The translations under genes and the position numbers were made by a program. Below the pieces are notes generated by a model. That model ran no database searches. It had not been told where the DNA came from and saw nothing but the letters and a program-made list of their open reading frames with translations. Source: CAMDMI01 sp036759185 (GTDB taxonomy: Bacteria > Bacteroidota > Bacteroidia > Cytophagales > Flexibacteraceae). From it: a stretch of DNA of 6,006 nt. Of this stretch, positions 1-5,975 are shown piece by piece. Within the stretch, counting starts at the first letter, position 1. Each line of letters opens with the position of its first letter. The DNA lies in assembly GCA_036759185.1 (NCBI GenBank), contig DAIOVD010000224.1, forward strand, positions 1-6,006, written 5' to 3'.

Positions 1-336
1 GGTAAATCCTTGATGCTGGAACCGATGGGTCTGATCGGATTTTACTCTGAAAAAAAAGAAATTCTGGATTATCCCGGACTGGCTTGCCCTCAGGTTGGTT
101 CGTATCTGAAAGGATTACAGAAGAAAATTCCCCATCGGTTGACAGATTCTGAGACAAACGACTCCGTCCTTCAGAAATTTCATCCGGAATACCTTCTTAT
201 CTGGAGAGAAGAGAGACAAGCCTTTTCCCATTCAGAATATTTTCAACGTCACTATCGTAATATGGAATCATTCCCATACTTTCTGAAAGAGCCCCGGATG
301 GATTCTGTGTTTTTATACCGGGCTATCAGGAATTAA
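1..336 (+). CDS. C-terminal fragment of a probable membrane glycosyltransferase-like protein (5' end outside the window)
   Basis: The frame is open from base 1 and ends at TAA 334-336, giving 111 visible residues; the start lies outside the window. The fragment is soluble in character, with no membrane segment. Near its beginning it has LEPMGLIGFYS followed by an Asp-x-Pro-Gly-Leu stretch (ILDYPGLACPQV), and later HPEYLLIWREE. That order (Glu-Pro-x-Gly-x-Ile-Gly-aromatic-Tyr/Phe-Ser, then Asp-x-x-Gly-Leu, then a 'Pro-Glu/Asp-Tyr-Leu' strand) resembles the extracytoplasmic tail after the membrane helices of PMT/ArnT-like lipid-linked sugar transferases. This is recalled resemblance only: no catalytic residue is visible, and a hypothetical protein of another class is possible. 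The 3' end overlaps the end of pth by 11 bases on the opposite strand. Confidence 0.6.
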   Translation, partial: GKSLMLEPMGLIGFYSEKKEILDYPGLACPQVGSYLKGLQKKIPHRLTDSETNDSVLQKFHPEYLLIWREERQAFSHSEYFQRHYRNMESFPYFLKEPRMDSVFLYRAIRN

Positions 337-886
337 ACTGGTTCATGGCCACCTGCATTCCGCGGGAACAAAAGCAAAGGCATGCGTCGACAGCTTTGTC
401 GACCCAATCATTCAACTGGATCGATTCATCCTGGTTAAATTGTCCCAGAACATAGTCAACTTGTTTTCCCTTATGGAAATCCGAACCGATTCCCATCCGC
501 ATTCTTGGGTATTCCTGTGATTTGATTTTCAGTTCAATATCCGACAATCCGTTGTGTCCGCCGGAAGATCCTTTTGGGCGGATACGGATCTTTCCGAAAG
601 GAAGTGAGATATCATCGGTGATAACAAGTATATCGGTTACATCTGCAGACGCCACTTTCATCCAATGCGAAACAGCATCGCCTGATAGATTCATGAATGT
701 TGTTGGCTTAATGAGGTACACGATCTGGCCTGAGGATTGAAATTTAGCAACGGAAGCCAGCCTTCCGGATTCAAAACGAAGACCCTTTTTAGAGGCAAAG
801 GCATCCAGAACGGAAAAGCCAATATTATGACGGGTACCCTGGTATTTTTCACCAATATTGCCGAGCCCTACAAGTAAAACAGACAT
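326..886 (-). CDS. pth: Peptidyl-tRNA hydrolase (Pth), 186 aa
   Basis: Pth cleaves the ester bond of peptidyl-tRNAs that drop off the ribosome, freeing tRNA in the cytosol; it is normally essential in bacteria. The product shows the full family signature: VGLGNIG at residues 6-12, TRHNIG at 18-23, FMNLSG at 64-69, DD at 91-92 and GGHNGL at 109-114. His20 is the expected catalytic base; Asn10, Asn66, Asp91 or Asp92 and Asn112 correspond to the substrate-binding and catalytic positions known from E. coli Pth. The length is close to the usual 185-195 aa. The ATG at 884-886 was chosen because the conserved N-terminus starts there; an open frame continues upstream to 1054 but is antisense to the next gene and has no family resemblance. 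No Shine-Dalgarno motif precedes the start. Near the C-terminus there is an unusual Cys169-x-Cys171-x-Cys173 pattern. Confidence 0.96.
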   Translation of the reverse strand: MSVLLVGLGNIGEKYQGTRHNIGFSVLDAFASKKGLRFESGRLASVAKFQSSGQIVYLIKPTTFMNLSGDAVSHWMKVASADVTDILVITDDISLPFGKIRIRPKGSSGGHNGLSDIELKIKSQEYPRMRMGIGSDFHKGKQVDYVLGQFNQDESIQLNDWVDKAVDACLCFCSRGMQVAMNQFNS

Positions 887-895
887 AGAATTAAA

Positions 896-1294
896 ATGGA
901 AACAGAAATCGAAATTGGCCGGACCTGGGAACATGCATTCCGGTTTTCGCAGGATCAGGTCAATGCGTTTGCAAACATAACGGGAGATACGAATCCTTTG
1001 CATATCAATCCGGAATATGCGGCTCAGACGGCATTTAAAAAACCAATTCTGCACGGAATGCTGGGTGCCTGCGTATTCAGTAAAGTGTTTGGCACTGTTT
1101 ATCCCGGACCAAAAAGCATATATCTGAGTCAGTCGCTCGAATTCCGAAAGGCCTTGTTTCCGGATGAAAACTATTTAGCCAGATTCACCATCATTGCATT
1201 CGAACGCAAGCGGATTACCGTATTGACACAGATTCTGGATTCCGGAACGGGCGAAGAACTAACAACAGGAGAAGCAATTCTCCGTATCCGCTGA
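896..1294 (+). CDS. MaoC-family (R)-specific enoyl-CoA hydratase, PhaJ-like, 132 aa
   Basis: This is a small single hot-dog-fold protein of the MaoC dehydratase family. Such enzymes hydrate trans-2-enoyl-CoA to (R)-3-hydroxyacyl-CoA, typically as cytosolic dimers. The hydratase-2 motif is clear: GDTNPLH at residues 30-36, then AFKKPILHGML at 46-56. Asp31 and His36 match the catalytic pair of Aeromonas caviae PhaJ, and His53-Gly54 close the motif. A later segment, SIYLSQSLEF at 74-83, also resembles PhaJ, and the whole length matches that protein (about 134 aa). No PHA synthase or beta-oxidation gene is nearby, so a role in polyhydroxyalkanoate supply, fatty-acid breakdown or another acyl-CoA route cannot be decided. 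The ATG is preceded by an A-rich leader without a Shine-Dalgarno motif and lies 9 bases from the divergent pth start, so its promoter probably lies inside pth. Confidence 0.9.
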   Translation: METEIEIGRTWEHAFRFSQDQVNAFANITGDTNPLHINPEYAAQTAFKKPILHGMLGACVFSKVFGTVYPGPKSIYLSQSLEFRKALFPDENYLARFTIIAFERKRITVLTQILDSGTGEELTTGEAILRIR

Positions 1295-1306
1295 AGTATC
1301 CGGCCT

Positions 1307-1324
1307 TCGAAATTTGAATTTCGA
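1307..1324. repeat. Short 7-bp inverted repeat after the MaoC-like gene
   Basis: TCGAAAT and ATTTCGA flank a 4-base TTGA loop, 12 bases after the hydratase stop codon. The stem is weak and AT-rich, and no T-run follows it, so it is not a convincing terminator alone. It could be part of the 3' end structure of the + strand mRNA together with the stronger hairpin just downstream, or it could be chance. Confidence 0.4.
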
Positions 1325-1328
1325 TCCT

Positions 1329-1365
1329 AAAAAAAAAGGATGGCTTTTGACCATCCTTTCCTTTA
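1329..1365 (-). terminator. Rho-independent terminator of the rpoC-DUF3467-pdhA-TPR unit, probably bidirectional
   Basis: A perfect 9-bp stem pairs AAAGGATGG (1335-1343) with CCATCCTTT (1351-1359) around a 7-base loop. Read on the - strand, the stem runs directly into nine consecutive T residues (the A-run at 1329-1337), the classic intrinsic terminator form, about 22 bases after the TPR gene stop. Read on the + strand, the same stem is followed by a weaker T-rich tail (TTTCCTTT), about 40 bases after the hydratase stop, so it may also stop transcription from the other side. Its placement between two convergent genes fits a shared terminator. Confidence 0.85.
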
Positions 1366-1381
1366 AAATATTGTACAGATT

Positions 1382-2095
1382 CTAATTGGCAGCCGGGGCC
1401 ATCTGTTCCAGGCGGGCTTTCATTTTTCTGGCATCCGGAGCTTCCTGGCTTTCGTGATATTTCTCAATCACCTGGGTGTAGGTATTAATGGCTTCGGAAT
1501 AATTTTTCATCAGTTCCTGAACCAGACCTGCTTTCATCAGATATCTCGGAGAGAAGAATTTGTTGGGTGCATGAAGAGCCGCCTTCTTGTAATATTCAAG
1601 AGCGTGGTCCAGATCATTCAACTCAAGATACGCATCCCCGATCATGCAATTGGCACGAGGTGTAATCAATAAGTCATCAGAATTGAATCCTGACAAATTA
1701 TCGATGGCATCCTGGAATTTTGACTGCTTAAGATAAATCGCACCGATGTAAAATTTCGCCAGTTTTCCGGCTTTGGTGTGACCATAATCTTCAGCGATTG
1801 ATTTCAACCCAATGGCAGAACCATCCCCATTCAACGCCTTATTCAACGAATCAGCTTCGAAATAATAAACGGCTGAAAACATTTGTTTCTGCGCTTCTTC
1901 ATTCTCAGTACTCTGATACCAGCGGTATCCGAAAAACCCTCCGATCACCAACGCAATAGCACCGGCAAAAATGGCGATCTGTTTCGTATGCTTTTCCAGA
2001 TAATCCTCAAAGCTGGTGAGCTTTTCAACCAGAACTTCCGGATTTTCAAGGGCTGAAGCCTTGTTTGCTTCTTGTTCTTTTACTTCTTGACTCAT
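1382..2095 (-). CDS. Membrane-anchored tetratricopeptide-repeat protein, 237 aa
   Basis: The N-terminal 38 residues are charged and probably cytoplasmic. One hydrophobic segment follows at about residues 39-57 (IAIFAGAIALVIGGFFGYRW), then an extracytoplasmic helical domain. TPR-like units can be seen at about 110-139, 145-178 and 184-216, each with the Gly/Ala-x-x-Tyr and Ala-x-x-x-Tyr pattern. The arrangement of short N-tail, single anchor and TPR domain resembles YfgM-like SecYEG-associated proteins and a TPR family widespread in Bacteroidota; the actual partner here is unknown. No signal-peptide cleavage site is evident, so the segment is read as an anchor. The start lies 5 bases after the pdhA stop, so the gene is almost certainly cotranscribed and is last in the unit, before the terminator. 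Family membership is well supported; a specific function is not. Confidence 0.88.
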   Translation of the reverse strand: MSQEVKEQEANKASALENPEVLVEKLTSFEDYLEKHTKQIAIFAGAIALVIGGFFGYRWYQSTENEEAQKQMFSAVYYFEADSLNKALNGDGSAIGLKSIAEDYGHTKAGKLAKFYIGAIYLKQSKFQDAIDNLSGFNSDDLLITPRANCMIGDAYLELNDLDHALEYYKKAALHAPNKFFSPRYLMKAGLVQELMKNYSEAINTYTQVIEKYHESQEAPDARKMKARLEQMAPAAN

Positions 2096-2100
2096 GGTGA

Positions 2101-3135
2101 TTATTCGATAATGTATGGATAATCTGCCTCAGCGTATACATCCTTATACACTTCATCGACAGAAGGGTAAGGAGATTCCTCAGCAAATGTCACACACTCG
2201 TTTACGATTTCTTTTATTTTTAATTCTACTTTTTCAAGGTCAGACTCAGTTGCCCAACCATTGTTCATCAAAACTTCTTTTACATGCTCAATCGGATCCT
2301 GGTTCTTGTATGATTCCAGTTCCTCTTTCGTCCTGTACTTGGCAGGGTCAGACATTGAGTGTCCTTTATAGCGGTAGGTTCTGAGTTCGAGCAAGGTTGG
2401 GCCTTCTCCTTTTCTTCCACGTTCTGCCGCCTGAGCAAATGCTTCATGCACAGCCTCGGGACTCATTCCGTTTACTGCTTCTGAAGGCATGTCGTAGGCA
2501 TGACCCAGCTTGTAAAGATCCGTTACATTGGATGTTCTTTCCACTGATGTTCCCATCGCATACCCGTTGTTCTCAATCACAAAAACGACCGGAAGCTTCC
2601 ATGTCATCGCCATGTTAAGAGCTTCGTGAAATGCACCCTGACGGACAGCACCATCGCCCATATAGCAATAGCACACATTTCCTGTCTTATTGTACTTTTC
2701 AGAAAAGGCAATTCCTGCACCCATTGGAACCTGTGCTCCAACAATTCCATGACCGCCCATAAAATTGACGGCCTTGTCAAAAAAGTGCATTGATCCTCCT
2801 TTTCCTTTGGAACAACCGGTTGCCTTGGCAAACATTTCTGCCATTAAAGCTTTGGGGTCAGATCCAAGAGCGAGCGGCAAACCATGATCCCGGTAAGCAG
2901 TAATCCATTTATCATCCTTAATGGATGCTGAAACTGCCCCGGAGGCACAGGCTTCCTGCCCGATGTACAAATGGCAAAAACCTTTAATCTTTTGCTGGCC
3001 ATATAGCTGACCCGCTCTTTCTTCAAAGCGACGAATGAGCAACATGCTCTCATACCAGAACTCATATCTCTCACGAGGATGACTTGTTCCGGCTGCCGTC
3101 GTTTTTTTAGATGCTTTGGACTTCGCTTTTTCCAT
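2101..3135 (-). CDS. pdhA: Pyruvate dehydrogenase E1 component, alpha subunit, 344 aa
   Basis: With a separate beta subunit, this forms the thiamine-diphosphate-dependent E1 of the pyruvate dehydrogenase complex, which decarboxylates pyruvate and acetylates lipoyl groups on E2. The ThDP motif runs from Gly160-Asp161-Gly162 to Asn189-Asn190. Other E1-alpha signatures are YRDHG at 81-85, GKGGSMHFF at 111-119, GGHGIVGAQ at 127-135 and the phosphorylation-loop-like YRYKGHSMSDP at 254-264. Length fits an alpha subunit of the two-chain E1 (about 330-370 aa), not the fused homodimeric type. The first 20 residues are Lys/Ala/Thr-rich and poorly conserved in appearance, so the start is slightly uncertain. 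No beta subunit, E2 or E3 gene lies downstream, so they must be encoded elsewhere. A related branched-chain 2-oxoacid or acetoin dehydrogenase alpha subunit is the main alternative, judged less likely. It lies 11 bases after the DUF3467 gene, without a Shine-Dalgarno motif. Confidence 0.93.
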   Translation of the reverse strand: MEKAKSKASKKTTAAGTSHPRERYEFWYESMLLIRRFEERAGQLYGQQKIKGFCHLYIGQEACASGAVSASIKDDKWITAYRDHGLPLALGSDPKALMAEMFAKATGCSKGKGGSMHFFDKAVNFMGGHGIVGAQVPMGAGIAFSEKYNKTGNVCYCYMGDGAVRQGAFHEALNMAMTWKLPVVFVIENNGYAMGTSVERTSNVTDLYKLGHAYDMPSEAVNGMSPEAVHEAFAQAAERGRKGEGPTLLELRTYRYKGHSMSDPAKYRTKEELESYKNQDPIEHVKEVLMNNGWATESDLEKVELKIKEIVNECVTFAEESPYPSVDEVYKDVYAEADYPYIIE

Positions 3136-3146
3136 TCACTACAAAT

Positions 3147-3461
3147 TTATGCCTGGCCCATCGTCCCTCCAAAATTGAAGGGGATTTTAGGCATATCACT
3201 CATGTCCTTAATATCTCCGAATGAATCCTGATACCGCTCTACATTGTCTTTCAATGCCTGAAGAAAACGGACAGCATGTTCTGGTGTCATCACAATTCTT
3301 GATTTCACTTTTGCTTTGGGAACCCCGGGCATAAGCCGGATGAAATCAATGACAAACTCCGTATTGGAATGGGCAATCATCGCCAGATTGGCGTAGATGC
3401 CTTCTGCCATCTCTTCTGAAAGCTCAATATTGATCTGGTTTCCCTGCTCCTGATTTTCCAT
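3147..3461 (-). CDS. DUF3467 family protein, 104 aa
   Basis: This small soluble protein matches my recollection of the DUF3467 family: an N-terminal Gln/Glu-rich tail, then IELSEEMAEGIYANLAMIAHS at about 12-32, EFVIDFIRLMPG at 35-46, a basic stretch KAKVKSRIVMTPEHA at 49-63 and a helix to about 79. No enzyme motif, membrane segment or Cys/His metal site is visible. The molecular function is unknown. The gene starts 9 bases after the rpoC stop; from general knowledge this linkage to rpoC recurs in Bacteroidota, which suggests coexpression with RNA polymerase, though a physical partnership is only inference. The 20 or so C-terminal residues are Met/Pro/Gly-rich and probably disordered. Confidence 0.88.
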   Translation of the reverse strand: MENQEQGNQINIELSEEMAEGIYANLAMIAHSNTEFVIDFIRLMPGVPKAKVKSRIVMTPEHAVRFLQALKDNVERYQDSFGDIKDMSDMPKIPFNFGGTMGQA

Positions 3462-3470
3462 GAATGTGAA

Positions 3471-5975
3471 TTAGATAATTGAGGCTTCTCTTTTTGTTTT
3501 TCTGTACCCCATTGAAGAAGGAACGGATGCACCTCCCTGCTCAGCAATCTGAGTAAGGTTGTCCAGTTCTGTTTTAGAACCAACGATGAGGTGCTCATAG
3601 TTTCTCATACCAGTTCCGGCTGGAATCAGGTGACCTACAATTACGTTCTCTTTCAGACCAAGGAGACTGTCAGCTTTTCCTCGGATGGAAGCTTCGCTCA
3701 ATACCTTGGTTGTTTCCTGGAAGGAAGCCGCTGATACAAAGCTTTCTGTTCCCAATGAGGCTTGTGTAATACCCATCAGAATCGGACGGGATGTTGCAGC
3801 TTCTGCCTCACGAACTTCAACCAGTTTCGCATCTCTCCTTCTCAGGCTGGAATTTTCATCCCGCAGACGCTTGGTAGATACAATCTGACCTGGTTTCAGT
3901 ACCAGAGAATCACCTGCTTCAGTTACAACTTTAGCCCCCATGATTTCATCGTTTTCACGACGGAATGTGAACTTGTCAACTGATTGTCCCGGAAGGAAAT
4001 TGGTATCTCCTGGCTCCGTGATTTCCACTTTCTGCATCATTTGGCGAACGATGATTTCAATGTGCTTATCATTGATTTTCACCCCTTGCAAACGATACAC
4101 TTCCTGAATTTCATTTACCAGATATTCCTGAACTGCAGTTGGCCCTTTGATGGCCAGGATATCAGAAGGTGTAATGGCACCATCTGACAACGCCATACCG
4201 GCTTTCACATAGTCACCATCCTGAACCAGAATGTGCTTGGACAATGGAACCATGTATTTTTTCTTCACACCGTCGCGGGACTCGATGAAGATTTCACGGT
4301 TACCACGTTTGATACCTCCATATGTAACGATACCATCAATTTCTGACACGATCGCCGGATTGGATGGATTACGGGCTTCGAAAAGCTCTGTTACCCTTGG
4401 AAGACCTCCGGTGATATCCCGGGTTTTACCAGCCGATCTTGGCATTTTCGCCATAACCTGACCAGCTTTAATTTTCTGACCATTTTCTACCACAAGGTGA
4501 GCACCTACAGGTAGATTGAAGGTCTTCGTATCAGATTTACCGGATACCCCGATGGCAGGGTTTTTGGCTTTATCCTTTGTTTCAATGATTACTTTTTCAC
4601 GGTGACCGGTTTGCTCATCGTATTCCTCACGGTATGTGATACCTTCTTCGATGGATTCGAATTCAACTTTTCCATCGATATCCGTCAGGATCACCGCGTT
4701 GTATGGATCCCAGTAACATATCTCCTGTCCTTTTTCCACTTTCTGTCCGGACTTCACTTTAAGGAATGATCCGTATGGAATATTAGCGGTCATCAGAATT
4801 TTGTCGGTTGTCACAGCCATCCCTTCAGCAATCAGGCGAAGTTCACCTGTACGACCAATTACAACATCGACAGCTTCTCCGTCATTGGTTGTTGTAGCGA
4901 GAGTACGAACTTCATCGAAGATGACGATACCGTCCTGTTTGGCACGAATGGAAGATTCAACTGCAATGTTGGAAGCAGTACCACCGACGTGGAACGTTCT
5001 CAGAGTCAGCTGAGTTCCCGGCTCACCAATTGACTGGGCCGCAATAACCCCTACTGATTCACCTCTTTGAACCGGATGACCTTTTGCAAGGTTCCGTCCG
5101 TAACAGGCAGCACAGATTCCGCGTTTTGTTTCGCAGGTCAGAACGGAACGGATCTCGATTTCCTCGATTCCGGATTCGTCCAGTTTCTTAGCGATGTCAT
5201 CCGTTACTTCTGCGTTATTTCCAACAATCAGTTCACCGGTAGACGGATGGAAGACATCGTGTACCGATACCCGACCGACAATACGCTCAGATAATGGTTC
5301 CACTACTTCTTCGTTTTCTTTCAATGCTGAAACGGTGATTCCGCGAAGAGTGCCGCAGTCCATTTCATTGACAACCAGATCCTGGGCAACATCATGAAGA
5401 CGACGTGTCAGGTAACCGGCATCCGCTGTTTTCAAGGCTGTATCGGCAAGACCTTTACGGGCACCGTGGGTAGAGATGAAGTACTCCAATACATCCAGAC
5501 CTTCTTTAAAGTTTGAAAGGATCGGGTTTTCAATGATCTCTCCTACTGAACCCTGAAGATTTTTCTGAGGCTTGGCCATCAGACCCCTCATACCACCAAG
5601 CTGGCGAATTTGCTCTCTGGAACCACGGGCTCCGGAGTGCATCATCATATAAATACTGTTGAAACCCTGATTGTCGTTTTCCAACTGACGCATCAGCGTT
5701 TCTGTAATTTTCGAATTCACACGGGTCCAGATATCGATTACCTGATTGTAACGTTCGTTATCTGTGATAAGACCCATCTGGTAGTTGGCCCAAACGCTTT
5801 CCACTTCTTCTTTTGCTGCTGCAACGAGAGAATCTTTTTCGTCTGGGATTTTGATGTCATCAAGACCAATGGACAAACCACCGCGGAAGGCAATTTTAAA
5901 TCCAAGTTCCTTGATATCATCGAGGAATTTCGCTGTGCGTTTCACTCCGCATTCACGGTATACATCAGCGATGAT
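3471..5975 (-). CDS. rpoC: DNA-directed RNA polymerase subunit beta' (C-terminal ~834 residues; 5' part missing and interrupted at the window edge)
   Basis: This is the C-terminal part of the catalytic beta' subunit. Residues are counted from the Val codon at 5943-5945; ten more coding residues (IIADVYRECG) lie upstream. Visible elements are the bridge helix region SGARGSREQIRQLGGMRGLM (104-123), the second zinc site Cys197, Cys271, Cys278 and Cys281, and the trigger loop RTFHV at 316-320, with His319 equivalent to E. coli His936. A lineage-type insertion of beta-barrel-like sequence lies between the trigger-loop halves (about 330-480). After it come DITGGLPRVTELFEARNP (about 511-528) and the C-terminal GITQASLGTESFVSAASFQE clamp segment (about 725-745). 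A full bacteroidotal beta' is roughly 1,430 aa, so about 40% is absent. The frame is intact from 3471 to 5975; the in-frame TAA at 5976-5978 lies inside a duplicated inverted segment and is probably an artefact. The GTG at 5943-5945 is internal, not a true start. Confidence 0.97.
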   Translation of the reverse strand: MIADVYRECGVKRTAKFLDDIKELGFKIAFRGGLSIGLDDIKIPDEKDSLVAAAKEEVESVWANYQMGLITDNERYNQVIDIWTRVNSKITETLMRQLENDNQGFNSIYMMMHSGARGSREQIRQLGGMRGLMAKPQKNLQGSVGEIIENPILSNFKEGLDVLEYFISTHGARKGLADTALKTADAGYLTRRLHDVAQDLVVNEMDCGTLRGITVSALKENEEVVEPLSERIVGRVSVHDVFHPSTGELIVGNNAEVTDDIAKKLDESGIEEIEIRSVLTCETKRGICAACYGRNLAKGHPVQRGESVGVIAAQSIGEPGTQLTLRTFHVGGTASNIAVESSIRAKQDGIVIFDEVRTLATTTNDGEAVDVVIGRTGELRLIAEGMAVTTDKILMTANIPYGSFLKVKSGQKVEKGQEICYWDPYNAVILTDIDGKVEFESIEEGITYREEYDEQTGHREKVIIETKDKAKNPAIGVSGKSDTKTFNLPVGAHLVVENGQKIKAGQVMAKMPRSAGKTRDITGGLPRVTELFEARNPSNPAIVSEIDGIVTYGGIKRGNREIFIESRDGVKKKYMVPLSKHILVQDGDYVKAGMALSDGAITPSDILAIKGPTAVQEYLVNEIQEVYRLQGVKINDKHIEIIVRQMMQKVEITEPGDTNFLPGQSVDKFTFRRENDEIMGAKVVTEAGDSLVLKPGQIVSTKRLRDENSSLRRRDAKLVEVREAEAATSRPILMGITQASLGTESFVSAASFQETTKVLSEASIRGKADSLLGLKENVIVGHLIPAGTGMRNYEHLIVGSKTELDNLTQIAEQGGASVPSSMGYRKTKREASII
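5869..5902. repeat. Left arm of a 34-base perfect inverted repeat (genuine rpoC sequence)
   Basis: This arm lies inside rpoC and encodes, on the - strand, the normal residues around KIAFRGGLSIGL, so it is the native copy. It begins ATGGACAAACC and ends TTTTAAATC on the + strand. The identity stops at 5903 (C, where pairing with T5972 would need A). The partner arm is 5973-6006, with 70 bases between them. Confidence 0.97.

Noticed and set aside
386..403. Perfect hairpin GTCGACA-GCTT-TGTCGAC just after the + strand glycosyltransferase-like gene, considered as its terminator.
   Set aside because: It has no following T-run on either strand and is explained by a repeated Val-Asp codon pair (VDKAVDA) inside pth.
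972..979. CAAACATA, which on the - strand reads TATGTTTG and matches the Bacteroidota -7 consensus TAnnTTTG; possible pth promoter about 85 bases before the start.
   Set aside because: No TTTG -33 element at the normal distance was found (only ATTG about 26 bases away), and an 8-base degenerate match is expected by chance.
887..1054. An open frame extending pth upstream by 56 residues on the - strand.
   Set aside because: The extension is antisense to the MaoC-like catalytic motif, shows no Pth resemblance, and the family N-terminus begins exactly at the ATG at 884-886.
3471..5945. Several open frames of 60-76 codons antisense to rpoC, and others opposite or out of frame with pdhA and the TPR gene.
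   Set aside because: They have no recognisable motifs, no plausible expression signals, and are expected as by-products of codon use in strongly conserved genes.
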